A DNA stretch of 64,000 bases from Sepiola atlantica (GCA_963556195.1 OY744522.1:33455324-33519323), one strand, 5' to 3'; shown: positions 23,345 to 35,180, counted from the stretch's first letter. The notes: generated from the sequence alone by a model not told the origin. A program made the numbers and translations.

Positions 23345-23632
23345 TTAAGACGATTTTTCCCCTGTACCTTTTTGAAGAATAGGAAAATAACCACATGCAT
23401 CACAGGCTACTAAACTCACCACTATATTACGCTTATTTACTCGAGCATGTTTTAGTAAATTTGTTATTATTTTTCTCGAGCTAACACTACATATTACTTT
23501 TAGCCCATCATCTTCGATTCTCCTCAAAACATACTCCATATAGGTGGTAGCAAAAACTTTTCCCCCTAACACTTCAGTACTGACACTCTCCCCATTGACA
23601 CCGGGAACTAATAAACAACGTTTACTTTTCAA
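23345..23632 (-). CDS. Unrecognised ORF, possible exon
   Basis: A 95-codon open stretch of normal amino-acid composition (RIEDDGLKVICSVSSRK, VVSLVACDACGYFPILQ). I do not recognise the family. The first codon of the open frame is TTG, so either translation starts at an internal ATG or this is part of an exon. A possible 5' splice site GTACAG follows the codons for PILQK. It lies head to head with the small ORF at 23851 across a CpG-rich stretch. It may still be chance. Confidence 0.3.
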   Translation of the reverse strand: MKSKRCLLVPGVNGESVSTEVLGGKVFATTYMEYVLRRIEDDGLKVICSVSSRKIITNLLKHARVNKRNIVVSLVACDACGYFPILQKGTGEKSS

Positions 23633-23689
23633 AAAAGTGTCCGTTAATATTTACGATTTGTCTGCTATTAATTTACTACATTATACAAA

Positions 23690-23870
23690 ATATTACGCAC
23701 ACATTTAATGGAAGCTCCCGCTAATCTCGCTGATTTTCGAGAATATCAGATTACGTTATTTCTACCTATTACGTATACATTTATACTCATTCCGGTTTTT
23801 AGAGAATGCAATTAACGAACATAGTTCCATGCAGTGTTTCATTATTCAACATGGCGGCTACAATTTCTTC
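23690..23870. promoter_or_regulatory. Candidate TATA-less, possibly bidirectional promoter
   Basis: This short stretch has about ten CpGs in otherwise CpG-poor DNA, an ETS-like TTCCGG (about 23790) and CAACATGGCGGCTAC at 23848, which matches the YY1-type start-site element (AANATGGCGGC). This is the layout of housekeeping promoters in other animals. Use as a promoter is inferred. Confidence 0.35.
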
Positions 23871-23964
23871 AGCGACTTCCGAATTAAGTCAATATACGCC
23901 AAGCTATGAGACAGACTTGCATAAAGTAGACATTTCTGAAATCCTACACCTTTTACACACATAA
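23851..23964 (+). CDS. Short ORF starting at ATGGCGGC, possible first exon
   Basis: ATG at 23851 in good context (CAACATGG) opens 37 codons: MAATISSATSELSQYTPSYE, then TDLHKVDISEILHLLHT and stop. It could be a small protein or a first exon that splices near CATAAA/GTAGAC. I recognise no family. Confidence 0.3.
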   Translation: MAATISSATSELSQYTPSYETDLHKVDISEILHLLHT

Positions 23965-24129
23965 TATCCAAAAATTGGAAAAAAAAACATCTATTTCTTC
24001 GTATAGAAATGACCCAAAACGTGTGACTGGTGGACCCAACATTTGGTCGCCTTTCGGATCGTAATATAAAACGCATGCCAGCTACATGCTGAGTTTTACT
24101 GACCTATTTTTCAATAGATTTTTGAATCG

Positions 24130-24205
24130 CTTTTGTGACTAAGTGGTTATCGCCGCAGATCCTAGATTGAGAGCTTTAGGGTTCGACCCCAGTCGACACA
24201 CACAT
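24130..24205 (+). mobile_element. tRNA-derived SINE head
   Basis: An A box-like TGACTAAGTGGTTATCG and a B box GGGTTCGACCCC are spaced as in a tRNA, followed by CACACACA and poly(T). Cloverleaf arms are imperfect, so this is a SINE head rather than a functional tRNA. Confidence 0.6.
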
Positions 24206-24720
24206 TTTTTTTTTTTTACATTGTTAAACTTTTGCCAACGAGGGAGGAGGGGAAGTGAGGATTATGGACCGGATATTTTTTTTTCAAAAAGAAATCAATA
24301 TAATAGGTAGTACTTAAACTATTGTGAATATCATCATTTCTCTTCGAACACACATGGTTTATTAGTGATCTGCAGACCTCTTTAATTATATTAGTGCTCA
24401 GGAGGTATACTCATTTTTCTTTTCTTTCCTCACAAAAAATGGAATTTCTATACAAAGATAGCAGAAGGGGGATTGGATTTAATAGGGCCTTGTAGGCCTC
24501 TTTAATTTTAAAAGTGCTCATTATCATAGATAGAGCAGTGTTTGGGAAATACCGGTACCATGGGATGGCCAGGAAGACTCCTACAACCGCGTATCCTTCC
24601 TTCCTTCATTCCTTTCTTCCTTCTTTCACACTTCAACAATTCCAAACCGACAATTATTCTAAATATTAAATTTGTACGTTCTGTCGGATGTTGACAAATT
24701 TTAATTAATTCTATTATATT

Positions 24721-24757
24721 TCTCCCGGGCAACGTCGGTGGACGGGTCCAGCTAGTT
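24721..24757 (+). repeat. Repeat terminus, GCTAGT type
   Basis: CTCCCGGGCAACGTCGGTGG, then ACGGGTCCAGCTAGT. Same boundary word as at 1717 and 53150. Confidence 0.55.
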
Positions 24758-24940
24758 AAAAATAAAATGTTTGAGATTTTAATAGTTTCAAGTTTATACA
24801 AAAGTTTTTTTTTCTTTTTTATGAAAGGTAGTTTTAGTTTAGATAACTTGGTTTTGTATGTGAATAAATGTGAAATTTACACATTCATGTTAGCATCAAA
24901 ACTGCCTGAATCATTGTTAAATCACTAGATTTAACTGAAA

Positions 24941-25040
24941 TAATACTTCAATACTATTATTAATACTTCAATACTATTATTAATACTTCAATACTATTAT
25001 TAGTACTTCAATACTATTATTAATACTTCAATACTATTAT
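24941..25040 (+). repeat. 20-bp tandem repeat, 5 copies
   Basis: TAATACTTCAATACTATTAT is repeated exactly five times with one A/G difference in the fourth unit. Confidence 0.95.
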
Positions 25041-25164
25041 TAAAATGCATCTCATGCACATCAAATACTTAAAACGCCTGTTTTCATAAATAGTGGTCTT
25101 CTGTAATTCGTTTTTAATTTCATTCTATCATGATTCCTCTTTATTTATTTATTTTTTTTTTTTT

Positions 25165-25470
25165 ACGTCGCCACAAACAAGACACATTGCCACTAAGAGG
25201 CAAGGGCTACTGTGGATTAGGTGTCAAATTTATAGGAGCATCCTAAGTGGGAGTTGTGCAGCAAGATGTTTGTTCACATTAGATTTAAATATCTGTATGT
25301 CGCTACAGTTGGAGGAGCAAGGAGGGAATTCCAATAGCAAGCAGTTCGAGGAAAGAAGCTATTAGAGTAAAAAGCTTTCTAGCATCTGGGTATTTCTACA
25401 GTGAAGGGGTGGGATTTTGCTGATTGTCGGATTGTTTGGGGTATTTATGTTGAGGGGGGGCACACTTGGT
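25165..25470 (-). pseudogene. LINE 3' fragment (family D)
   Basis: The minus strand carries a decayed C-terminal block equivalent to SHPFTVEIPRC...NSLL and the tail CATCTTGCTGCACAACTCCC, then AGTGGCAATGTGTCTTGTTT. It ends at a poly(A), seen as T-rich 25141-25165 on the + strand. Confidence 0.75.
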
Positions 25471-26227
25471 AGTATCTTCTATGTATTTATTCCAATTAAT
25501 GTTACCTGTGAATGTTAGGTCGAGGAGTTTGAATGTTGAACTCTCAAGTAGGGTGCTATCGACGCAATAGTTTTACGTATATAAAAAAAGTAAGTGCAAA
25601 TGTAAAACATTCTACTGGCAAATTCTTTTCATTTGTTTAGTGTAAGATTTGTTTCTTTGAAATCGCACCAAATTTTCAGATCCTAAATGTTTTTGTTTTT
25701 TTTAACCCCATACACATTTGGCCAATTAAATTTTCATTTTGTAGTTTGTAAATGGACGAATGAACGGAGAGGACTTTTTCTTGTCACAGCTCTAACAATA
25801 AAAATATACATTTATATCTCTATATATAAAGCAAAGTTGTCTTCATGTGTATTGCCGCATCACAGTTAACCAATTATTGGAAGAGCTCAACTAACAACAA
25901 AGTTTGAATCAACATCTTCGATCCGATGTCTTATCGATGTCAGAAGTTCTTGAACCTTTTTTTTAAAACTTCTTATTCAAAATTAAAAAGACAAAATATA
26001 ATTTCGTTTGATTGGTGGCCAATGGCCATGTGGATAAAACATTTGCATTCAATTCTAATATTTTATGTCATTGTTGATTCGAATCTCACACTAGACAGTT
26101 GCTTTGTTTTTCATTATAATTATTTCTTAACCCTAACCTGAATAATTTAAAAAAATAAAAAATGGATGAAAAATATTTAATAGATGTTCTTAACTTCTAA
26201 TCTTTGCTAAAAAATTCAAGAAAAGTT

Positions 26228-26262
26228 GAGAAACCCGCTATTGATGGGTACGTTAGCTAGTT
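26228..26262 (+). repeat. Repeat terminus, GCTAGT type (diverged)
   Basis: ACCCGCTATTGATGGGTA, then CGTTAGCTAGT. A diverged copy of the boundary word. Confidence 0.4.
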
Positions 26263-27019
26263 TTTATATGCGAGTGTTTATCTTTTTTTAAACACAGAGG
26301 CGATATACAACACATAAAATAAAACAACTAACCAAAGTACATATATACAAATAAATATATGAAAAGACTTGTGTAATGAAACTAATTTTTCATTTTGGGG
26401 CGAGGGGGGGGGGGGGTCATTGCCTAAAATATGTTTTTGAAACAAAACAAGATAAGCTTGTACACTTCAAAAGTATATCTCGCGTGATAACGACTCCTTG
26501 CTTTTCTAGTGGGAGATTGATCTTGGAGGGGCATTCATTAGATGAGTATATAGAGTATATAAATACACATTAATATCTGGAGATTACTGCATGAAAATAA
26601 TCACACACAAATTTATATAATGAATAACTATTCAGAGATATTAGGAATTTAAAGCGGAAGCATGAAAACTTTTACTAAAATAGACTGGAGTTGGCATTAT
26701 ATAACTCGAAAAGGGTTGATATGCCGTAAACCAAAGCAACCAATCTACCTTCAAATGTTTTTTTCTTCATTCTGTTTAAAATGTCAACCCGATGGACACA
26801 ACTGTTGATTGGTATTTGTATAAGTAAACCTTATGTCAACCTGTAGACAGTAAATATAGGGGTAAACCCGGAACAAATCTAAAATGGGTTGATTGTTTTG
26901 CTGGATGACTATTACAGACAGCAACCAACATTGCAATGGGACTTACTCAAGTGGGTGTAATAGAGGACGGCTGTGTAAACATTTCAGATTCCATTTTAAA
27001 TACTCGATTAATCTCTATC

Positions 27020-27740
27020 TTTATAAACTTTCGGTACTGTTCCAGATGACGCGCCTAATTTCTGTGACTTTGCGTCGACAACAATCGGGCAGGTCGGGGA
27101 AACGCCCGAGAGTTGCCGAGACGAAAACGGCAAGCGTTAATGGAAGGCTTGCAGGCGATAATATAAGACGAATAAATTCAAAGAAAAAATACATAGATAA
27201 AAAGATAAAAACCAAACAAACTATATATGGTGGGGGGATCAAATGAACCATTTTCAATCAAATGTGTAGAAAGAAGTTTGTTTTTTTTGCGGGGGGGGGG
27301 GGGGGGGATTTTGTCAATGTTTTCCTTTTCATTTGTTTCGCTGTTTTTCTTTTTTTTCTTCTTCTTCTTGCTAACATAAAACAAAGAAAGAAAGAAAGAA
27401 AATGGGTTAGGTTCAGGGGTTAGGGCTCCCGTTCTTAGTGATAGCCAAGCCCTGCATTCAAACTGTCAAGCTCTAACTGGCAGACGCTAATATAAGACAA
27501 TAAATTCAAAGAAAAAATAACTAAATTAAAATCATTTTTTTTGTTTTTTGTGAAAATGTTTTTTTTTGTGGAGGGGGGGGGAATTTTGTCAATGTTTTTA
27601 TAAGATAAAAGAAAGAAAAAATGATATTATTCCGTCAGCGCTCAGACGCTTCCGCGACCTGCCCGATCGTTGCCGACGCGAAGTCACGGAAATAAGCCAC
27701 GTCATCTGGAACAGTACCAAAGTTTGATATGTTTATATAT
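27020..27740. repeat. Inverted/direct repeat cluster with GC-rich ends
   Basis: GGTACTGTTCCAGATGACG at 27034 recurs inverted at about 27692-27712. The inner words CAATCGGGCAGGTCG and GACTTTGCGTCG recur inverted likewise. Between them, TAAATTCAAAGAAAAAATA and a poly(G)-GATTTTGTCAATGTTTT block are duplicated directly (27174/27500 and 27290/27575). The ends are far more GC- and CpG-rich than the surroundings. No ORF is supported. Confidence 0.65.
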
Positions 27741-28230
27741 TTGTATGTACAGGATTTACTCCTAAACTAATTAACCGATTATTATGAATTTTGGAACATA
27801 ACTGCTAGACATAAGCGGTTCAAATGTGCGCTATATTTAGTTTAATTTAGTTATATGCAAAAGGGGTAAAAAGGGGGCAGAAACTATGTGTGAACATTCA
27901 GATACCTCAGATTTTTGTGAAATTTTACCAATAGGTATTAGACATCAATTAATAGATATTCCCCAAATTTCAGTTTATTTTGAGTATTTTATAGGTTTTT
28001 AGAGGGCATAATATGGGAACACAGCTGTCAGGGATAAGAGCGGGTAATATGGGTTATATTTAGTTTAATCAAAATTAAAAGAGGGTGGAAGCTATTTGTT
28101 AAAATTCAGATACCTCAAATTAGTGTCAAATTTTAACAATAGGTATTGGACATCAATTAATAGATATTCCCCAAATTTCAGTTTCTTTTGAGTATTTTAA
28201 ATAGTTTTTAGGGGGAAATAAAGAAAACAC
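27735..28230 (+). repeat. Dispersed repeat family G, copy 2
   Basis: Matches 13130-13560 and is itself internally duplicated: AGGTATTAGACATCAATTAA-type words at 27933 and 28140, each followed by TAGATATTCCCCAAATTTCA. Confidence 0.7.
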
Positions 28231-28454
28231 TGGAAAAGATTTAGTCAGACAGAAAGATAATACAGTAATCTGCTTCAATAGTTTAATGTCTGTTGTATTC
28301 ATAGATGGCAGAGTCCATGTTTCATGAATAAGGATAGAAAAGATCGACTCTTCTTTCTACGCAACAATTTATCGGATGTTCTAATCATAAAATATAACAA
28401 ATGTCATCAAAATATCGACTGTTGACAAATAAAGAGGAAACACTGAAAGAGAAA

Positions 28455-28722
28455 TTGACACTTCAAGGGTTTCTCACCTGTAGAACACATTAGCGCATGA
28501 CTACTTCCCTGATGATTACAACATGGTCGTCTTCAAATCTAATGTCAACAAATTCTTGTCATGGACTACCCTATAAGTAATCAAACGCAGTTCATACCAT
28601 TGATCAATGTTAGTACTCCCATAGTGTTCTTCATCTTTTTGCTGGCAATCATTTCTGTCTAATTAACATTTATCCTCGAATAGTTCTTGGCCTTGATAAG
28701 TGGTGACCCCAATAGTAAAAAA
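28455..28722 (+). pseudogene. LINE 3' fragment
   Basis: Readable as the end of the same LINE as 5660-7072 (DDYNMVVFKSNVNKFLSW equivalent at 28510-28565). The 3' hairpin region is TTATCCTCGAATAG...CTTGATAAG, followed by poly(A). It is heavily truncated. Confidence 0.75.
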
Positions 28723-29129
28723 AAAAGATAACGGTTAATCTGGCAAATCGCAAGCACTTGACTTCTCTTTTTATCTACATAACAATGGGAACATTATGTA
28801 TCTCCTGTTTTATGGCTTTTGGGGAGTATTTGAGGCAGAAGCGCAATACTCATTATAAATAATTAATTTTATACAATTAAGTGAAGACAAGTTGCTATTT
28901 TTACCGATAGCTGTTGCACCAAATATTGTTGGATTGTTGAGGAGGGGACACCCTGAAAGTATTTAAAATTTTAAAATGACAGACTAATGGACAGATAATC
29001 GGAGCATTTTATATAAAAGTGACAGACTGACCAACTGATCTTTTTATAGAGATGTTTAGCTGTATCTAGAAAGAGATGCCCAAAAGTCGCATAGTTTTAG
29101 TGCTAACAGACTTTAAACCTACTGTCCAT

Positions 29130-29450
29130 ACATTCACTTTTTCGGTAAAAGTACAGAATAGTAAACACTCGATAACTCGTAAATTTCCCTAAAAAACAAC
29201 AACAAATAATTTATATCAAACGCATTAGAATGAAATTCTCTATCTAACTAGTCAAGTTTTAACGTTGATAACATGTTTTATCTCACACTTAATGGCTGTG
29301 TAGACATGTTCTAGCTGCTATTAGGTTGAGTGTCAAAAAGACAGATTTATAGAAGAAAAAATGTGGCATAAAAAGTGTTTTAAACCTACAAACTTGACTC
29401 ATAGGTAGAGCATTTCATTCTAATGCGTTTGATATAAATTATGTGTTATT
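29130..29450. mobile_element. MITE-like element (family E), copy 1
   Basis: AAATAATTTATATCAAACGC plus ATTAGAATGAAATTCTCTA (29203-29245) recurs inverted at 29403-29445. The same end is found at 54484-54600, at 55160-55290 and, one-sided, at 36410-36500. Non-coding. Confidence 0.7.
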
Positions 29451-29454
29451 TATT

Positions 29455-31975
29455 TTTTTTAGATTTTATGAGACAAGGCATGAAGCCACTTGATGTAAGA
29501 AGCTAACACGAACAAATATGATTATCACAAAGACAGAGGATGCCTATTGACCTTAGTCTTGAAAAGACCAAGATTATAGGTAGGAGGAAAACAGTCAGCA
29601 GGAAGAGAGTTCCACAAGTCTGCGGTTCTTGGAAAGAAGCTACTGAAATAAGAAGCTGTATTACAATAAGGTATCAAAACAGCGAATTAATGGAGACCAC
29701 TAGACAAACGAGCTGGCACAAAAGAAGCGGGGAATAGATCACATAAGTCTGGAAAACACATGCCATAATGATATTTATAGAAAAGACTGAGACTAGCAAC
29801 ATCACGTCTGTGAGAGAGGGGGTGTAGAGAAGAAGAAGAAAGGGTGTGGCCAATTAAATTACAGATATGTTTCTGCACCTTATCAAGAACCCTCAAATGG
29901 GACAGAGCTCACCAACCCAAATATGACAACTGTACTCCATACATGGTCTAATTGTGGATTTGTAGAGATAGAGAATAGCCTCAGGTGTGAGAAAGTGTTT
30001 GGAGCAATAGAGAGAACCGACTTTACAAGAAGCAGAAAGAGCAATGGATATAATGTATAGAATCCAAGAAAGATTTGATGTGAGAGAAAGACCAAGAAGT
30101 TTCAGTGTCGATTTCTCCTCAAGAGCAGAGCAATCCATGAGAATCTCAGGAAGAAAAGGGACACACCTACGATTGAAAGACAAGCTGAGTCTAACTGGAT
30201 TAAATGAAACAAGCCATTTCGTACCCAACTCAGTAACTGAACCCAGATCAACTTCATATTTCAACTGATCTGAGGGAGATGGGCAAGAAGCAACCCCAGA
30301 ATAGAGAGTGGTATCGTCAGTAGTCAAAAGATCAGCAGTTGAACGAAAACCACGAAAGCCATACTGAACATCATTAAAGAGGCTCAGACTTTCTAGAAAA
30401 TGAACAAGTTTGCCGTTGACCAACCTTTCAAAACCTTTGCTAATAACAGAGAGGAGACTAATCGAACGATACTTAGTTGGGTCAGACCGATCGCCAGAAT
30501 TTTTAAAGATAGGGACAACAGAGGAATCTTTCCAACAAGAAGGGAAACAGGACTTAGACAAACAGATTGTATAATTTAGAGAGGGTAGAAGAAAGTTCAG
30601 GAGCACGACGCTTGAGAACAACAGGAATTGAATCAGGACCGGAAGCCTTAGACTGGTCAAGATCAGAAAGAACGCTAGCAACCATCTTTGGAGTGATAAT
30701 AACAGAATCAAGAGACTGATCAGTTTCCAAAGGAAAATCAGGAAGAACAGCATCAAAATTATCAAGAGAAGAATTATAAGCAAACAGATGAGCAAAGAGA
30801 TCAGCCTTATCCTTAGAAGATGAAATAACTTGAAGATCATTAAAAGAGGAGGAATAGCAGACTTGCCACTATTAATAACACTATTGTAGATTCTCCAAAA
30901 ATCCCGAGAGCCAACTCTTTGAGATGAGATAGTCACAAATCCTTTGAGAGTAACTTGACTTAGCCTCAGAGATTGCTCTCTTGCAGGCATTTCTAGCTCT
31001 TCTGAAGGATTGTCTAGAATTCTCAGAACCATCCTGACGATACTGATTAAAGTAATGGTTACGATGTGCAATGGCAGAAGGACAAACAGATGAAGACCAT
31101 GGAGGAGAATGAGGTTTGGTTTGAAACTTACGATAAGGAATGAAGGTGTCAATTCCAACAAGAAGCAAGTCAGTAACCTCCTTAGCAGCATCATTCGGAG
31201 ACATACCAAATATAGGATCCCATGAAACTTCACATAGGAAGCTGAAAAGCCCATCCCAATTAACCTTCCTGTAGTTAAACACCTTCCTATGGAAGGGACG
31301 ATCAATAGAAGACTTAACTGAAAAATCACCTTCAACATCAACAACAGCATGATCAGAAGAACCGAATGGAGAAGAGGAAATAGAACATGAGTCAGGAACA
31401 AAAATTAGAAAAAGATCAAGTAAGGATGATTAATGAATATCATTATCAGAGAATTATGTGGGGAAGGTGACAATTTGGGACAAGTCATGAGACAGAGCAA
31501 AGTTAAGACAGATTTCACCAGCTAGATGTGTGCAAATAGAGTGAGGGAGCCAGTCAGAATGATGAGCATTGAAGTCATCAAAAACAAAGATGGAGCGTGA
31601 CGGATGAATTTGAAATGCCTCATCAATACTGCTGGATATAGCATCAACGACAGAGCAGTCATTGTCAGAAGAGGAATGATACAAAAAGAACAAATAGGAA
31701 TGCAGCAAAGACAGATAAAAAAAAAATACCCATGAGATTCAAGGCTGTAGATCGTTGCTATCAATAGAAGCATCCAGATTAGCCTCACAAAAAGCAAAGA
31801 TGTGAGGAGATGACATCAAGAGAAATTTGACATAAGACCTCTGATGTTACTATAGGAAATAGTAAGGTGTTTGTTGTGTGGATTTGTAGAAGGCATAATA
31901 ATAATAAAAAGGGAGAGAAACAGAGCCTGAAAGAGACCCAACCACCAGCATTCAATCCCCTTGACTCCAAATAGG
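29455..31975 (-). pseudogene. CR1/jockey-like LINE, EN and RT, internally deleted
   Basis: The minus strand, 5' to 3', holds an endonuclease remnant (SNIRGLMSNFS, then SIFVFDDFNAHHSDWLPHS at about 31540-31610, the GDFNAHH motif), a linker (YFNQYRQDGSENSRQSFRRA), and RT fingers (VVPIFKNSGDRSDPTKYRSI, QYGFRGFRSTADLL). There is then an abrupt jump to DDTTLYSGV, so the palm segment with most of the catalytic core is deleted. The thumb (LKLLGLSLTSNLSWILYI) and C-terminus (FLTPEAILYLYKSTIRPCME) follow. The 3' end CATCAAGTGGCTTCATGCC and poly(A) lie at 29455-29500. It cannot encode an active RT. Confidence 0.9.
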
Positions 31976-32384
31976 TTAGCTAAAAAATAAGCCCTTCAAG
32001 AGTCCAATAGGGAGGGAAGGGGTTACTAGGCTGACTGTCAAAAAAAGTCTACCTCTAAACTGGTTACGTGGCTAACCAAAAACCAGTGTTTTTATCGTGA
32101 CACCATCATGCTCAAACAAAGGCTAAAGATGGTAAGACACCATCTTGTCATTTTAAGAAGTGTTTTATCAAGTGTTAACTATTCTGGACTTTTACTGCTT
32201 TTTCTTTTCTTCATAAGTTAAACAACATTTTGTTTTCTTTTATTTATTTCTGCACCCCTAACCCTTTTTCCCCAGTGCCAACTTACATAAACCTACAGTC
32301 AATCCATATATTTTCCTCTACAAGAATTTATTTATGAAAATAAGATTTTTTTTACTTACAGATAGTCCAAATAATATATATATA

Positions 32385-32490
32385 TAAATTTTTATTTATA
32401 CAAACATTATTGGTTACATATGTGCATACATGTTTCATTTGTACTCTCCCATAGAGTCAACTTCTTCAGACCAAAAAGAGGAATTCAAAT
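32385..32490 (-). repeat. Foldback-1 family copy with hammerhead-like core
   Basis: On the minus strand CTGAAGA is followed by AGTTGACTCTATGGGAGAG, then ATGAAACATGTATGCACATA and ATTATTGGTTACATAT on the complement. The CUGANGA and GAAA boxes remain, but the base of stem II is mutated and no stem I partner exists. Probably dead. Confidence 0.55.
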
Positions 32491-32661
32491 GAGATTGTGG
32501 GCTTACTTATTTAGTATAATTTCTTGAGTGGGATTTGTTTATAATTCAACGGTCAAGCTAAGTATCAAATTACATTTTTTACTCATTCACCCTTTCAATT
32601 CATTTCTATTTTTTATTTGGCCTAATCAGTGTTTATGGAACCATTTATTTTACACTTCTTA

Positions 32662-32662
32662 T

Positions 32663-32698
<36 letters not shown>
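32662..32698. repeat. (TA)n microsatellite
   Basis: TA tract immediately left of the hairpin at 32697-32796. Confidence 0.95.
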
Positions 32699-32700
<2 letters not shown>

Positions 32701-32796
32701 TACAGAAAAATTAGTAAGCTGAAGAGAGCCGGATTGCTAAGTCCTTCTGTGCTTGAAACTGACGGTACGAATGTTGTACTAATTTTTCTGTACCAA
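32697..32796 (+). ncRNA. Hammerhead-like hairpin element
   Basis: TTGGTACAGAAAAATTAGTA (32697-32716) pairs perfectly with 32777-32796 as a 20-bp stem I candidate. Inside are CTGAAGA (32719-32725), stem II (GAGC/GCTT plus GGATT/AGTCC closed by GCTA) and GAAAC (32755-32759). Two extra bases between stem I and CTGAAGA, and an unclear stem III (only AC/GT), depart from the consensus. It is therefore called hammerhead-like. It is flanked by (TA)n on the left. Confidence 0.5.
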
Positions 32797-32884
32797 AATA
32801 AATAAATATTACGTTTTTAATTTTTAACTTTAATTCTCAATTCTCAATCTCTGCTGAGATTTTTCCTGCTATATTACAAAGAAG

Positions 32885-32885
<1 letters not shown>

Positions 32886-32929
<44 letters not shown>
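32886..32929. repeat. (TA)n microsatellite
   Basis: Uninterrupted TA tract of about 44 bases. Confidence 0.95.
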
Positions 32930-32930
<1 letters not shown>

Positions 32931-32999
32931 CATGTTTAGAATTTTTGCCTTGAAAGAAAAGTTAAAAAAAAAATAAGATTGGCAATACGAAGTCAAGTA

Positions 33000-33780
33000 A
33001 TAAAAAAAAAAAAAATAATAATAATTGTGATGTTTTCTTCAAAAAATAACTACGGACAGCTGTAAGAAGACAAATGACTTTAACGAATCAAAATAGATTC
33101 AAATTATTATAAATATTATAAATAAACCTTTTTAAAATTCATTCTTCACTGATATATTCTTTGTTTAATCTTATTTTTGTTTTATGAAACCAAGAAAATC
33201 TATTTAAAAAAAAATGAATTTCGTTTCTTTATGTTCCAATTCAGTCATTTTATGGACCTAACCGATAATTGCTCCTAGTGACCCCAGATGGAATTGAAGG
33301 AAACTTTCAATGATGTCTTTAGATTCTGTGAAAAATGTAAACCTTATCAAAACTTATTTGAATGTTCTAACAGTTAACACATCGATTTGTATAACAAACA
33401 AACATTAATTTTTAGAAGATTAGAAAATTCGTAATAGAAATTTCCTAAACTGTTTACATCTCTTCTGCAAGGTTGTAGAGTCAGAATATTTAGTTGAAGC
33501 CGGTAAAAATTGGCTGACTGTGACAGAAAGCAAAAAAAAAGTGTTACATCATAAAAATTGCCCGAAACGAAATAATATCAAAATCTTTATGTGATTAAGA
33601 GGACGATAACTATTTAATAATAACACAAAGATGTTTATATTTTGTTTTCAGAATTGTTCATCACGTTTCACTTTTTCAATTAAATTCTTAAAATTTTGTT
33701 AATTAAAAAACAAACCAACGTCTTTAAAATCAAATCGCTATAAATAGCATAATATACATAGAATATTTTTCATGGAAGAA
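33000..33780. other. AT-rich intergenic or intronic DNA
   Basis: No feature recognised. If the XKR gene extends leftwards, this is its intron. Confidence 0.4.
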
Positions 33781-33910
33781 AATTTATTAGGTTTGGACCT
33801 TTTAAAATTTATTAGGTTTGGACCTTTTAAAATTTATTAGGTTTGGACCTTTTAAAATTTATTAGGTTTGGACTTTTTAAAATTTATTAGGTTTGGACCT
33901 TTTAAAATTT
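33781..33910 (+). repeat. 25-bp tandem repeat, 5 copies
   Basis: AAAATTTATTAGGTTTGGAC plus CTTTT repeats five times with a single C/T change in the fourth unit. Confidence 0.95.
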
Positions 33911-34119
33911 CAGGAATGGCAGTCAAGCTTTTTGGTTAGTGACTCGCCAGCCCTACTCTTCTGAACAAAGTTTTTTAATCGACTGTGTTGCTCTCAAAAT
34001 AAAGCTAGAAGCTGATCAGATACAACTCCTTATATAAGAATTTTCTAGAATATTCATATATCTCCATTTATCTGTATGTCACAGGTTATTTGACCAATGA
34101 GATACAAGAAAGATCCAGG

Positions 34120-35095
34120 TTGTCCTCAATGACCGGACTAAACAATATCACATTAATGCGTGTGTGCACCAGGGGTCGATCTTTGGACCTTTATTATTCC
34201 TGATTTTCATAAACGACCTCCCCAATGCAATCTTGTCAGAGATGGGTATATTTGCTAATGGTACCATACTCTATTCTCGACATGAGGGCAAATCGAGCAC
34301 ACACATATCCAAAGCAGTGGCTGAATCCTTAGAAAATGACCTCCATTCTGTAGTGGAATGGGGTCAAAAATGGATGGTTACATTTAATGCTACCGAGACA
34401 AAGCTCATTTCCTTTAATAATTATAAGAAATCTTACGAAACACCAATTCCCAAGAGTCCAACATTCGAACTCCTCGGCCTAACATTCACAGGTAACACCA
34501 ATTAGAATGAATGCATAGAATATACTGCCAAGTCTGCTACCGAGCTAGAAAACTTTTCTACACCTGCCAGTATCCTATATCTCTACAAAACCACCATTCG
34601 CCCATGCATAGAATATTGTTGTCACATCTTGACTGGTGCACAACCACAAGTTTATCCCTCTTGAACACGGTCCAAAAAAAGAATCCCTAACCTAATAGGT
34701 TCCACACTGTCTACCAAGCTCCAGCTCCTGTCCAATTGCCGTAATGTTGCATCTCTGTGATTGTTTTACAAGTATTTCAATGGAATGTGCTCCGATAGAC
34801 TTGCTACACTTGTGCTCCATCGATGTAAATATCCCTGACCAGCAGCAAAATAACACCACTTCACTGTAGAGGTCCCCAGAAGCTTCTAATCTTTTTTCGA
34901 ACCGTTTGTCTTTGGAATTTTTTCCCTGTTTCCTCGACTGTAGTAACATGCATAAATTTAAATGCAATCTGAACAAACATCTCGCTGCACACCTCTCCAC
35001 TTAGGATGCCCCTATAAATCTGTCCCCTAATTCACAATAGGTCTTTACGTCTCAGTGGCAGTGTGCCTTGTTTCGGGTCAATAGAAGTAAGATTT
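34120..35095 (+). pseudogene. LINE RT palm to 3' end (family D), decayed
   Basis: Encodes HQGSIFGPLLFLIFINDLPN (34167-34226). The catalytic box then reads FANG instead of YADD, so both aspartates are lost. Next come QKWMVTFNATETKLISFN, FELLGLTFTG and, after frame changes, SILYLYKTTIRPCIEYCC. The C-terminal block and tail follow (CATCTCGCTGCACACCTCTC, CAGTGGCAGTGTGCCTTGTT). It ends only about 85 bp upstream of the XKR exon, so it lies within the preceding intron. Confidence 0.85.
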
Positions 35096-35164
35096 AAAAA
35101 AAGAAATTCATGTATTTAAAATATACACCCACCCATTGTTTTTATTTCTAATCAAAATTACGTT

Positions 35165-35180
35165 TTTTTCTTTTTTCCAG
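35165..35180 (+). other. 3' splice site of XKR last exon
   Basis: The pyrimidine tract TTTTTCTTTTTTCCAG ends at 35180, directly before an open frame that continues to a stop at 36007. The exon starts with the last two bases of a split codon, so the intron is phase 1. Confidence 0.8.

Noticed and set aside
30500..31401. 502-codon open frame on the minus strand taken as one protein
   Set aside because: Its first half is out of frame with the LINE endonuclease-linker reading (Leu/Ile-rich nonsense). Only the second half is true RT.
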